Assembly (NCBI GenBank): GCA_013397455.1
Contig: VYZB01000174.1
Coordinates: 208,100-272,099, forward strand
Direction of reading: 5' to 3'
DNA from: Crotophaga sulcirostris
Taxonomy: Eukaryota; Chordata; Aves; Cuculiformes; Crotophagidae
Length of the DNA: 64,000 nucleotides
Below are positions 11,939-22,690 of the stretch, piece after piece. The position numbers and the translations under genes are program-made. Every line of letters begins with the position of its first letter. Within the stretch, counting starts at the first letter, position 1. Below the pieces are notes generated by a model. That model searched no databases. It worked only from the letters and a program-made list of their open reading frames with translations, and had not been told where the DNA came from.

Positions 11939-12746
11939 TTGCCCTGGAAATGCCCTGCAAAGCGTGTTGCGGGAATGCTGGGTTCAAGGTGCTGGGCTGT
12001 TTCCACTTCCTTGGCTCTCCAGGCTCCCCACTTTCTGCTGAAAACCACGGCCCCATGGTGAGCCCAGAGGGACATTGTCTGCTGTGGTCAAAGCATCTGA
12101 TGGTGGATGCAAGGAAACTTGTGTGGAGATGGCAGGGACTCTCCAGTGATGGGGCTATGACCATTCTGTGGTCACAGAAAGTAGCTGGGCGGGCAGTAAC
12201 ATCTGGAAATGCACGAGGTGACTCAGCAAAACATCCACCCACCGTGTTCTGAGGGGTCCAGGGAACACATGTGGGCCCAGGGAACACGTGTGGGCTGATC
12301 CCATGTGAAATCTGAGTTATTGGTCTCCGAAGGGGCTGCCTTTGCTTGGGATGTGAAGGTTGCTGAGAGCTGGGGATTCTGAGCTTGTGATTTAGACTTG
12401 AGTGGTGTGGGTTGCCTGGGCGCTGATGGGATCCCTTGATCCAGGTTTCCAAAGCTGGATCTCAGTGATTTCCAGACTGCAGCGGGTGGCCTGGGACATT
12501 GTCATCCTCTAGTGGCTATAGCCAGAAACACAACAGAGCTGGTGAGGAGGAGATGTCTCTGGAGCTGCAATCCCTGTGCAGGGTATGTGGCTTTTCTCTG
12601 TAAAGGTGGGCACGTGGGGTTGGTAGGACCACCACAGATGCTCCCCTTTCCCCTTGCCCCGTCAGGCTGGGGACAGCTTTTCTTGCCTGCAAACAGTTCA
12701 GTGTCCACAGAATTGCCACTAAGCTTTGGAAACCTGTATTGAAAAT
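11939..12746. other. Unique stretch with a 19-bp duplicate
   Basis: No gene recognised. Holds two tandem 19-bp units at 12258-12295, described separately. Confidence 0.55.
12258..12295. repeat. 19-bp tandem duplicate
   Basis: CCAGGGAACACATGTGGGC is followed at once by CCAGGGAACACGTGTGGGC. The copies differ by one base, which turns CACATGTG into CACGTGTG. It is probably a recent slip duplication. Confidence 0.9.
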
Positions 12747-13203
12747 CCATGGGCAGGGACACCTCCCACCAGACCAGGCTGCACAAGGCCCCATCCAACC
12801 TGGCCTTGAACACGTCCAGGGATGGAACATCCACAACTTCCCCGGGGCAACCTGTGCCAGTGCCTTACCACCCTCATTGTGAAGAAGAATCACCTGTTTC
12901 CTAATGTCTGATCTAAATCTTACCCCTTCCAATTTAAAGCCATTCCCCCTCCTCCTATCACTACTTACACTTCTAAAAAGTCCCTTCCCAGCTTTCTGTA
13001 GCCCCGTCAGGTATTGGAAGGCTGCTCTAAGGTCTCTCCGGAGCCTTCTCTTCTCCCAGCTGACCAACTCCAACTCTCTCAACCTGTCCTGATAGGAGAG
13101 GTGCTCCAGCCCTTGGATCATCTTCACGCCTCCTCTGGGCCTGTTCAGGTGGGGTCTCATGAGAGTGGACTAGAGGGGGAGAATCACCTCCCTTGACATG
13201 TGG
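12747..13203 (-). mobile_element. CR1 LINE, 3' end missing (group B)
   Basis: Starts abruptly at CCATGGGCAGGGACACCTCC with no tail octamers, so about 80 bases of the element's 3' end are absent. It continues through TAATGTCTGATCTAAATCTT and TCTTCTCCCAGCTGACCAAC. At about 13140-13148 a second deletion joins CCTCTGGGCCTGTTC to AGGTGGGGTCTCATGA, removing the block that normally lies between. The minus strand keeps a long ORF2 remnant with motif RLRELELVSWEKRRLRRDL. Confidence 0.93.
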
Positions 13204-13767
13204 TGGGAAACATCTCTGGAGGTTCATGTCTGGGCGGAGCAGAACAGGTGACTGTTGATGTTCAGCAGTTGGGGGCATGCTCTGCACAGGAAACCAGAAT
13301 CTCAGTGCAGTGATGGGAGGGAGAGTGGCAGGAGCAAGGAGACAGAAGACAGATTTCTGTAGAAGAGAGCCTTAAAGCAGATAAGTACTTTTTTTCATTT
13401 AAAAAGGACCCAACATGGGGCTAGGACTTGAACCAAATCTCATCAAACTGTGGTGGGGACACAAGCATCACAGGGCCTGTGACATAGCTGGCACAGGATA
13501 TTTGCTTTGCATCCTGACAGTCCCATTTCCCCTGCCTTCCTTCCTCTCCCAGAAACGGTTCCTTCTTGCTGCAGGATTTCCTGCAGCGACGGACACAGCT
13601 ACAACAAACTTCCACTCAGGCACGGATGGAGAGGGATATGGGAATCAGGACTGACCGTGCCTCCCTGCAGGTGATGCTCATGCCCAGGGCTGGTGTTGCA
13701 TCTTCTGGCTCCTTGGTGGGACATACAGACACTTGGTGTGAATGTTGGAATTGTCCTGTGTAAGAAT
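13204..13767. other. Unique stretch, nothing recognised
   Basis: No supported feature. Short open frames only. Confidence 0.5.
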
Positions 13768-13821
13768 AGGAGTTGGACTCAATGATACTTGTGGGTCCCT
13801 TCCAACTCAAGTCACTCTATG
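13768..13821 (+). mobile_element. CR1 LINE 3' tail fragment
   Basis: Only the last 54 bases of a CR1-type element remain: GAGTTGGACTCAATGATACT, GTGGGTCCCTTCCAACTCAA, then CACTCTATG. The GTGGGTCCCTTCCAACTC block differs from the other copies in the window and suggests a further subfamily. Confidence 0.8.
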
Positions 13822-13870
13822 CCCATTGCTGGATGTGCCTTTTGGGATGCTGACTCTGCTTCTCTCTGTG

Positions 13871-14150
13871 AGCGTTGGTCTCTTCTCCCAAGTGACAGGT
13901 CATAGGACGAGAGGGAATGGCCACAAGCTGCACCAGGGGAGGTTCAGACTAGACATTAGGAAAAGTTTCTTCACTGAAAGGGGGTTTGTCAATGGAAGAA
14001 GCTGCCCAGGGCGGTGGTGGAGTCAGCATTGCTGGAGGTGTTTAAAGGATGGGCAGATGAGTTTCTTAGGGATCTGGTTTAGTAGTGCACAGGTACAATT
14101 GGACTCGATGATCTCAAAGGTCTTTTCCAATCAGGCAATTCTATGATTCT
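13871..14150 (+). mobile_element. CR1 LINE 3' fragment (group C)
   Basis: Reads TTGGTCTCTTCTCCCAAGTG, then an ORF2 C-terminus with [18 protein letters not shown], then GACTCGATGATCTCAAAGGT and tail CAATTCTATGATTCT. It is a CR1-Y-like copy only 50 bases after another CR1 tail, so the two insertions are near neighbours. Confidence 0.93.
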
Positions 14151-14322
14151 CTCCCCTATCCAAGAGTAAAAACGTTTGAAAACTTACCCCATTCTTGAAT
14201 TTTAGTGCAAACTCAAAACACAGTTTGAAAATTTCGTAGAAATCCTATCTCTTCACACCAGAAACTTCTTTTTGTTTTTTTGTTGCATCCTTGTGCAAAG
14301 TGATCCTGGTCTGGGAAAGGAT
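14151..14322. other. Short spacer before the LTR
   Basis: AT-rich, with no internal ERV sequence and no primer-binding-site-like stretch. It ends AAAGGAT directly before the LTR start. Confidence 0.5.
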
Positions 14323-14576
14323 TGCTGGGCTGGTTTTGGCTGGGGTAGAGTTGTTTTCTTTGTAGGAGCTGGTATGGGGCTGTGTTTTGGATTTATGCTG
14401 GAAACAGTGTTGATAACACAGGGATATTTTAGTTACTGTGCTCCCACAGAGTCAAGGTCTTTTCTGCTCCACACCCTGCCCCAACAGTGAGTGCTGGGGT
14501 GCACAATGATTTTGGAGGGGACTTGGTCAGAACAGCTGAGTCCAACTGACCAAAAGGGTTATTCCGTACCATTGAT
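14323..14576 (+). mobile_element. ERV solo LTR, left part
   Basis: Begins TGCTGGGCTGGTTTTGGCTG and continues with GAGCTGGTATGGGGCTGTGT, TTTGGATTTATGCTGGAAAC and AACTGACCAAAAGGGTTATT. This order of blocks is that of a common avian ERV LTR. I recognise the type but cannot assign a database name with certainty. A CR1 interrupts it at about 14577, and the second part resumes at 15232. No gag, pol or env sequence is present on either side, so this is a solo LTR left by recombination. Confidence 0.85.
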
Positions 14577-15231
14577 TATTTGATGAGAAGCTCGACATGA
14601 CCCAGCAATGTGCACTCGCAACCCAGAAGGCAAATCATATCCTGGGCTGCATCAAAGAAGCGTGGCCAGCAGGGTGAGGGAGGGGATTCTCCCCCTTTAC
14701 TCCACTCTCGTGAGACCCCACCTGGAGTACCATGTCCGGATCTGGAATCCCCAACCTAAAAAAGATATGGAACAGTTGGGATGGATCCAGAGGAGGCCAC
14801 AAAGATGATCCAAGGGCTGGAGCACCTTTGCTATGAGGACAGGCTGAGAGAGTTGGGGTTGTTTGACCTGGAGAAGAGAAGGCTCCAGGGAGACCTTAGA
14901 GCAGCCTTCCAGTACCTGAAAGGGCTCCAGGAAAGCTGGGGAGGGACTTTTTCCAACGGCCTATAGTGATAGGATGAGGGGGGATGGTTTAAATAGGAAG
15001 GGGGAAGATTTAGATTAGATATTAGGAAGAAATTCTTCACGATGAGGGTGGGTAGGCCGTGGCACAGGTTGCGCAGGGGAGTTGTGGCTGCCCCATCCCT
15101 GGAGGTGTTCAAGGTCTGGCTGAATGGGTCTTTGAGCAGCCTGGTCTGGTGGGAAGTGTCCCTGCCCATGGCAAGGGGTTTGGAACTGGATGGCCTTTAA
15201 GGTTCCAGCGCAAACCATTGTATGGTTCTAC
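14577..15231 (+). mobile_element. CR1 LINE nested in the LTR (group B)
   Basis: The longest CR1 piece in the window. It starts near TTTGATGAGAAGCTCGACAT, has TGGGCTGCATCAAAGAAGCG, then GAGGAGGCCACAAAGATGAT, and ends GCAAACCATTGTATGGTTCT. The plus frame keeps a recognisable ORF2 C-terminus ([17 protein letters not shown], then [16 protein letters not shown] one frame over), broken by a frame change between the two. TTGAT occurs at 14572-14576 and again at 15232-15236, a candidate 5-bp target-site duplication. Confidence 0.95.
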
Positions 15232-15613
15232 TTGATGTCATGCTCTGCGATAAAAGCCGGTGGAAGAAGGAGGAAGGGAGAATGTTCAGCGTCATTCTGT
15301 TTGTCTTCCCAAAGAACTGTTAATGGAGCCCTGATTTCCTGGAGATGGATAAACGCTTGCTGATGAGAAGTAATGAATTAATTCCTTGTTTTGCTGTGCT
15401 TGTGTGTGTGGCTTTTGCTTCACCCGTTAAACTGTCTTTATCTCAATCCATGAGTTTTCAACCTTTTGAGTCACCTGTTAAACTGTCTTTATCTCAACCC
15501 ACGAGTTTTTGTCCTCACTTTTACTCTCTCGATTCTCTCCCCCATCCCACTGTGAGGGGAGTGAGTGAGCAGCTGTGTGGGGCTTAGTTGCCATCTAGGG
15601 TTAAACCATGACA
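15232..15613 (+). mobile_element. ERV solo LTR, right part
   Basis: Resumes at TTGATGTCATGCTCTGCGAT. A degenerate TATA-like box GATAAAAG lies at 15249-15256, followed by TTTGTCTTCCCAAAGAACTG, ATTCCTTGTTTTGCTGTGCT and an end at AACCATGACA. The block around GTTAAACTGTCTTTATCTCA is present twice with a 51-bp period (15421 and 15472). No host duplication flanking the LTR is clear (AGGAT on the left, ATAGA on the right). Confidence 0.87.
15421..15522 (+). repeat. 51-bp tandem duplication inside the LTR
   Basis: CACCCGTTAAACTGTC at 15421 and CACCTGTTAAACTGTC at 15472 open two copies of the same segment. Each goes on to TTTATCTCAA and then CATGAGTTTT or CACGAGTTTT. The segment lies where this LTR type normally has one copy, probably near its RNA 3'-end signal. 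Confidence 0.88.
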
Positions 15614-18436
15614 ATAGATTAGGAAAAACAGCAATAAAATCAATAGAAAAGTTATTATGGAAACCAATTAAGAAAAATATGCCAGGGATTCAGATGGTGT
15701 TGGCTGTTGACTGATGTCTCTAGTGCTTTTTGTTACAGCCCTGACTTGTGTGAGTGTTCACAAGAATATTGTGTGAAGAGATCTTCATGTAAGAAAAAAT
15801 GCCTCCTGCACAGAGGAGGCTGAAAAGACAGGACCTAATGGTTCACAAGCAAGAAGAGAGAACAAAAAAAACCCAAACGAGATACTTTAGCAATCCAAGA
15901 ATTCCTGAGTCAATATCCCTGAGGTCTGAACGTGCTGGTCTGTCCGTTCTGCTGATCCCAAATGAGATGTAAATGTTCTTGGCCCAAGCAAAGATTGTTC
16001 ACAGCTTTTGCTGTCTCTGCAATTCCAATGCTTTGTGGTTTTGATGGGAATCTGCTACCCTCCAGCTGTCTGTCGCTGGATTACAGCCCCTGGCTGCAGT
16101 TCTCACTGGAGCACCGGCTCTGGCGTGAGTGAGCCCGGAGCTCTGCAATGATATTTCCATGTGTGTTCAATGTCTGAGCTGCCTGGAAGCCCCAGGTCAG
16201 TCTGTCCTATTTGGGACTGCATCCTGATGAGGCTTTTGGTGATCTTCAAGTGGGTCATGAGCCTGCTTTTCCCAGGGCAAAGGGATTTGCTTTGTGCCCT
16301 TGGAGCAAGCTATCTGTGCAGTGTTAATTTTGCGGTACTGTCCCCTCACTGGATCCCAAAGCATCCCTTTTATTTCAGGAAGACACTTGTCTTCTGAAGA
16401 TACCATCTTCCATGGTCCAAGCATTGAAAGGCCACACATGATGTCCCTGTAATTCTATGTGCTGGTCAGAGGAAGTGTCACCTCTGGGAAGACTGGTGCT
16501 CCAGGAGCTCCTCATGGTCTGGAGGTATTGGTGGAAAACACTGAAATGGATTAGTTTGCATGCCCACCTCTTCTCCCAGTGAGATGGCAACCAGTAACAC
16601 CAGTACTACGGGCTGTGGAACACCTGTGAAGGGCAGCCTGAAAATACCTGTGGGGAAGGAGCTGAGAGGACCTCCTCTGACTGTGGTTGTGCTCATAGGG
16701 CTTTATCTGGAGGATACGAAGAGTATCCTGCCCCTTGTCCTGAGTGGGGAATGGGCTTCTCTGTTTTTGAACTACTTTGCTCCATCCATCCATCCATCCA
16801 TCCATCCATCCATCCATCCATCCATCCCTCCATCCATAACTCACACCTTTCTGGTGCCCCAGGGCAGCTCTAATTCAGTGGCTGGTGAGGTGTTGCCTGT
16901 ATAAACGGAGAGCTGGTATCTATCATTAGCATTCTCCTTGTTTCCAATTATTCCAAAACTTTGCCTTTAATTACTGATAACTCTGCCAGACCCTACTTTT
17001 TCTGCAGGCTGGCTGGCTGCCTCCGGTCTGAAATGTGTTCGGAAAGTTTCAGCTAAAATAAATAGTTCAGCATTTTGCAAGACCGAGATTAGGAGAAAGA
17101 AAAATGTTGTGCCTCTGTTGGGTGGGGAGGGAAGCTTCCAGTTGTTTTCTACAGCTGTTTTGTTCCTTGTGCATCAGAGGGGTCCCTGAAATCTGGAGCG
17201 GGGGAAGGTCCTTGGGTTCACTGTATCAGCAACACTCGACAAGGATGGGGTTCTGTTGTTGAGCAGATCTCGTCCTTGGCTGGCAGCAAACTCGCCTCTG
17301 CTGGCCACGTGCCCATTGCAGCCTCCTCCTGGCATAGCAAGGCTGCTCCTTCCTGCAATCAGGGAATGCGGCTGCCCTGAAGTTCTTTACATTCCTGAAG
17401 TTTCTTTCCAGTCCCAGAGCAGTTTGCAATATGTGCATTCTACGGACCCAGTGCTCCTTCCCTCCCTAAGGTTCAATCCAGTAGAGGCAACATTGCTCTG
17501 GGACATGCTGGTGGGGCTGGTGGACTCAGCAGAGGACCTCCAAGAGACTAAGGCTCATCTGAAACAGCAGCTGGAGGCTGGTGGGGTATCCCAAACCCAA
17601 TCCTACACAGTTGGACCCCTACACAATACAACCAAGCCCTGGTATCCTAATCCATCTCCTGTAGTTGTAGGATGGGATCATAATGTTGTGCCATGTTGAG
17701 TACACAGCCTGTGACCCTCACTGGAGCACCTGAGTCTTCATTTGTCTCCTGTTTTACTCTATAAAATCATTTTGCTTCTCATGCTGGGACTGTTTAGCTA
17801 TGTGGTTGCACCTCTGGTACCTGTGAAAAGTCTCAATCCGATTGTCCAACTTGCTTTTCCCAAGGGATGCATTTTAAAAGATTAACGAGGCATGATCTTC
17901 CTTTGCTGGAACAGACCCCCAAAACATGAACCCTCACAATGTCCCACCAGTACTGTTGTGGAGATGGGGCAAAGGCTGCAAATCAGAGAGGTCAGTGAGA
18001 AACCCTCCATCTCCTTCTCTTCCTTCACCCTGAGCTGAAGGGCTGGTGGGGCTCCTGAATAAGCTGAGTCTGCGTTAAACTTGACTTTGACATTGCTTGG
18101 CTGTAGGGTGATGCCTCTTCCGTACCATGCTGTCTCCCACAGGATGGGACCACATTTGTACAGAGAGCTGGAAAAGGAAAAGCTGGACTTACTGCAGCCT
18201 CTTCACTCTCTAATGTGAGTTTTGAGGCTGTCCATTCTAATTCTCTACCAATGTGCCCAGATGAGTCTTGTGCCTTCCCAAGACCTTGACCAGAGGGAAC
18301 TAGGATCCTGCTGCTACATTGCTTACAAAACTCTTCATTAAATTTTCTCCATTTTTTATTTCTGCTGATGTGAATCTTGCCTTGTCTTGTAGCTGAACAG
18401 CTGTTGCTGGTGGCTTTTGTGGCACATGGTAGAGAG
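15614..18436. other. Unique stretch with (CCAT)n
   Basis: Follows the LTR directly. No ERV internal region and no primer-binding site follow, supporting the solo LTR reading. AT-rich to about 15900, then mixed. No gene recognised. A tetranucleotide repeat at 16781 is listed separately. Confidence 0.6.
16781..16837. repeat. (CCAT)n microsatellite
   Basis: About 14 tandem TCCA/CCAT units with one interruption (CCATCCCTCCAT) near the right end. The open frames that cross it encode a periodic peptide that has no biological meaning here. Confidence 0.97.
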
Positions 18437-18627
18437 TGCAGAGAACACTGGAAGACCTTACCCAGAGAGGTGGTAGATGGCCCATTCCTGGAAACCTTCA
18501 AGGTCAGGCTGGGTGGGACTTTGAGCAACCTGATCTGGCTGAAGATGACCCTGCTTATTGCAGGGGGGCTTGGGCTAGATGACCTTTAAAAGTCCCTTCC
18601 AACCCAAATCGTTCTATGGTTCTATGA
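18437..18627 (+). mobile_element. CR1 LINE 3' fragment
   Basis: CTTACCCAGAGAGGTGGTAG, then GAAACCTTCAAGGTCAGGCT, GACTTTGAGCAACCTGATCT, CTAGATGACCTTTAAAAGTC, tail CGTTCTATGGTTCTATGA. Close to the copy at 22519. The CTGGCTGAAGATGACCCTGC block suggests one more subfamily, different from groups A to C. Confidence 0.94.
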
Positions 18628-19856
18628 ATTCACCATGCTCCTGTGTTTGCATGGCACTGGAGGTTGCACGGGGATGCTGGAGGACAGGGGAAAGACTGAG
18701 ACATGCTGTGGCCATCCCTCCTGCGCCTCTGTCACAGGACCTCTCCTGTGTCACTTTTGGGTTGACCCAATGCCCTCCAACATGAGGGGCTCCTGCTCTG
18801 CAGCAGGGCGTGCAGGCAGCTGTGCAAATAATTGAGTTTCGCCTTCGGCTTGCACTGGAAAAATCAAAGGGAATTTTAAGGCTGAGTCAAACAAAGTAAA
18901 TAAACAGGAGAACACCCTCCACTGAAAATGAGAGACTGGATTTTAAAAAAAGGAAATCAGATCCAAAGCAAAAAGCTGTTTTGTTTTTGTTTCTAGCCCT
19001 AACTCTGTTTTGACTTAGTGCTGCTGGTGTGAATAAGCTGTGGCAGATGTTGACTTTTCTGAACACCCTCCCCTTTTGTGTATATTTTTTTTCTTTTTCT
19101 CATCTGGACAGAGCAATTTGCCAGATTCATGAGTTCTTCTGGCCACTTAAGTCTACATTTTTCAGTGGAAAATGCAGACTGAGCCAGACTCTGTTGCATT
19201 AGGGTGCAGTGGCTCACGTAGGACACTGGTGCAGGAACAGACTCACAGTGCTCTTGTTCTCCAGATGCTGCTCTGGAAGGGTGTGCATATCCCTTTGCTC
19301 CTCTGTCATATCAACCAGCCCCTTGCTAATGTTGGCCTGAGCATCTCCATGGCCCAGGTGTTCCTGGTGGACAGCTGGATCCCACCCCAGAACCTGCTGG
19401 GACTGCCAGGCTTTGCGATTCATGTTCTTGATTAAACCTATGTCCGTACCCCATGAGGTGACAGATGTCACAGGGCCTGAGGTGCCACCTTCTCCTTCTC
19501 TTCATGACCTTGATGAAAGAGGACTTGAGAGAAGGTTGAAAAGGTGGGCCACGGTGTTTTACAATGATATTTCTGTGTTGCACAATAATAAATATACCTA
19601 GCTAGTCCTGCTAATTTATTAAAAGGTCTGGAAAAAACCATGGTCATTGGTTTTGCAGCTGATGTGAAGGAAGGAAGGAAGAGCATGTGGCAACAAGAAA
19701 GGTCTCCTGAAGTCTTGTCCATGGCATTTGGCCTAACATTAATTAGGACTGGGTCTTCCTTTGACTAGAGGAACAGAATCCTTAGACTTGACTCAGACTT
19801 GGCTGAGATGTGGATCTTTGGTCTTGTTTTTTTTGGAAATGAATGATTGTGAAGGT
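18628..19856. other. Unique stretch, nothing recognised
   Basis: Contains A/T runs near 18950 and 19085. Open frames are below 90 codons. No supported feature. Confidence 0.55.
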
Positions 19857-20095
19857 CATAGAAACACAGAATCGTTTAGGTTGGAAAGGACCTTTAGGAT
19901 CCAAGTTGGACCTTTAGAGTCCAACTGTCAATCTAATAGTGCCAAGCCCACCACTGAACTGGGTCTTTAAGTGCCACATCTACACATCTTTTAAATACCT
20001 CCAAGGATGGTGACTCAACCACTTCCCTGGGCAGCTGTTCCCTTGTATCCCATCATTGGTGGCCAGAGAGAAGAGATCAGCACCTGCTCCTCCCC
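19857..20095 (-). mobile_element. CR1 LINE 3' fragment (group C, rearranged)
   Basis: CATAGAAACACAGAATCGTT, then a local duplication (GGACCTTTAGGATCCAAGTT followed by GGACCTTTAGAGTCCAACTG), AAATACCTCCAAGGATGGTG and CTTCCCTGGGCAGCTGTTCC. After 20045 only a degraded match (GAGAGAAGAGATCAGCACC) continues, so the middle is partly deleted. Confidence 0.85.
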
Positions 20096-20645
20096 GCCTT
20101 GTGATGCTTTCTCGAGCTGTTTTCTGAACCAACAGAAGGGACAGAATAAACGGACACTTTCTAGTCCAGTATGGTTTCTCCAAGCTTCTACAAATTATTT
20201 GAGTTCTCCAAGTCTGCATTTAACAGGTGCTCCAAAATGCTGATATTGAAGGAGGAAAAGCCAAGAGAATGACACTCGCTCTGCTGCCAGTGAGTGCTCA
20301 CCATAACTCAGAGCAAGTTAAAGGTCTTTAGATGCAGGGTATAGTGGCAACCATATGCCAGGGAATGGAGTGAGATGGTGAAGGCTCATTTCTTGTCCCC
20401 TCCTCCTTCCTCCAGCCCTGCTGACCTGGGCTGTCCCATGATGTTTCAGACTTAACGGGAAAAGTGAAGTGATGGGAAATGTCAAAAAAGAGCAGGACAG
20501 CAGCAGAGGGGCCTTGGCTGGTAGGAGGCAATCTGGTGGAAAGCTTGAAACTGAAACCACATCTGGAGAGGACTTTGCCAGCACAGCCAAGAATGTAAGG
20601 TGTGGGGCAAGGAGGGGATGGGAAAAAGTCACCAGTCTGTTGGAT
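20096..20645. other. Unique stretch, nothing recognised
   Basis: No repeat or coding signal supported. Confidence 0.5.
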
Positions 20646-20822
20646 ATAGAATCATAGAATGGTTTGGGTTGGAAAGGTCCTTAAAGCCCATCCAGTTCCA
20701 ATCCTCCCTAGCATGGGCAGGGACACCTCCCACTGTATCAGGTTCCTCAAAGCTTTATCCGACGTGGCCTTGAACACCTCCAGGGATGGGGCAGCCACCA
20801 CTTCTCTGGGCAACCTGTTCCA
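20646..20822 (-). mobile_element. CR1 LINE 3' fragment
   Basis: ATAGAATCATAGAATGGTTT at the 3' end, then GCATGGGCAGGGACACCTCC, CCTTGAACACCTCCAGGGAT and CTTCTCTGGGCAACCTGTTC. It is 5'-truncated at about 20822, next to a minus-strand MIR-like 12-mer at 20841. Confidence 0.95.
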
Positions 20823-22518
20823 TATAGTTCTGACAGAGAGGGAAACTGAGGCAAGGTGTCCTGACTTGCTGGGTGGTTTTTGCTGGGTATTTTCCTTCTT
20901 CTCCAAAGTATTGCTTGGTCAGGATGTTCCCGGGGAAATCTCCCTCTTAGGTTCTGGGATGGAGCTTGCTGCAGGGTTAGCAAGAACCCACAGGGATTTA
21001 AATAAACCCCATGCACTCCAGCAAGAGCAGTGTAAGCAGTTTCATAGCTCTGAGAGTTCTCAGCAGGAACTGCACAAGGTAGATGTGGCACGGTTTGCTT
21101 TCCAGGACCTCTCCTTGGGCAAACTAACAAAGGTTTGGGGCAGTGTGAGCAGGTGACTCTTCACCTGCAGAAGAAAATGACCCAGATGCATGGCTGAGAT
21201 TTTTCTTGCATACAACTGGATCAGAGTATGCCCTCACAGCCCAAGTATATCTGGGCTCTTGTTCCACGCCGCTGGGTAAACAGGATGTTGATATAATTAG
21301 CTTTCCTGTCATCAACCCTAGAGTAGCTGTAGAGTGGAAAAAAGCCTCTTGGCAGGGTTGGGCCATGTTGTTATGGAAAGATCCAGTGTCTGATTTCAGC
21401 CCCCTCATTCTTTCTCCTTCCAAACTGCAGGTGGGAGGTCCCAGAGGTCTCCTGCTTCACCTCTTTAACACTTTGCCGTCTTCTCTATCTCCATTCAAAC
21501 ACATGAGGTGGGGGAGAAGGTTACTGGAGCTTGGCACAGCTTAAAAAAATGGCTTGGGACATGATTTCTGAGAGGGAGGGTGCCCTGTGGAGAGCATCGT
21601 TGCCATGTGATGCTCTTCTTCCAGCCTCTGCTGCAGAGAAGGTGGATGCTTGTGGGACAGAGGACACCTGCCCACCCATTGCCAAGGATTTTTATGGGGA
21701 TACAGGGATAGTGAGAACCAGGTGCCATCTCAAAATACCCCCGATTAGGGAAGGGAAGTCTGTGTGTCCTAGAGGAAATGAGATGTGCTTTCTCCCATAG
21801 AGGCAAAAGACGCAAAACTGTTGGTGTGATGACTGCTGCAAATGCAACAAGAATCATTTAAAACTGAAACAAAACAGCAAAACTGAACCAAAAAATACCC
21901 TTCCCCCATAATATTGTGTTTTAAGAGGATGCAAAATGGGAATTTTACAGAACATCAACATTTCCCCAGCTCGCCAGCTGGGAAAGGGAATGTATCCTGC
22001 TGAGACAGATACACACTTATACATTCTGTAATTGCTTTTGAGAAGGAAGACAAGTTTGTCCAAATATTCCTGACTGGCTGAAGCCCGGAGGCAGTGGGCA
22101 GAGCCCTGTGCTGGGAGGGGTTGCAGAGGCATGGGTATGTGTGCACGGCTTCCCAGTTATGTCCCTGGTTTGTGACTGGACTATGGTGGGGAAGGCACAA
22201 AACCAAGCGAGATGAAAGCTCCTGGGTGGCGCAGAAACTCCCTTTGGGCCAGGAAGAAATGTCCCACACCTTGACACAAGACTGCGTTGAGGCTGATTGG
22301 TTTTTAGCCCTGTAGGGCTTGTATAGCAAGCAGGGCATGGTGGGGAAGGGGCTGATGTGACCCAGGATGTCCTCTGGATGTGGAGTGGGGAGGCTGGGAC
22401 CCTGAGTGGGCTCTGAGGTCTCCCAGTTTTTATATGGAGATTGAGTTTCAAAGGATTTACTATCCTCAGACCTGCTCCTAACATGACTTCTCCTTGTAGG
22501 AGCAGCGTGTTGCTATAA
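20823..22518. other. Unique stretch, nothing recognised
   Basis: No gene or repeat supported apart from the MIR-like 12-mer at 20841-20852. Open frames are up to about 125 codons without domains. Confidence 0.55.
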
Positions 22519-22690
22519 GCATGGTTCCCCAGGGAGGTAGTGAAGGCCCCATCCCTGGAAAAATTCAAGGTCAGGATGGATGGGGCTCTGAGCAACCTGG
22601 TCTGGTTAAAGATGTCTCTGCTTCTGCAGGGGGGCTGGACTGGATGACCTGTAAAGGTTTCTTCCAACCGAAAGCATTCTATGATTCTGT
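22519..22690 (+). mobile_element. CR1 LINE 3' fragment
   Basis: GCATGGTTCCCCAGGGAGGT, AAATTCAAGGTCAGGATGGA, GAGCAACCTGGTCTGGTTAA, GGACTGGATGACCTGTAAAG, tail GCATTCTATGATTCTGTG. Same subfamily as the copy at 18437 by its CTGGTTAAAGATGTCTCTGC block. Confidence 0.94.

Noticed and set aside
15345..15587. 80-codon frame with an internal repeat (SPVKLSLSQ twice)
   Set aside because: It is the 51-bp duplication of the LTR read in frame. No gene.
15614..15700. Search for ERV internal sequence after the LTR
   Set aside because: No primer-binding-site-like stretch and no gag or pol text, so it is a solo LTR.
16551..16844. Periodic peptide frame over the (CCAT)n tract
   Set aside because: Translation of a microsatellite.
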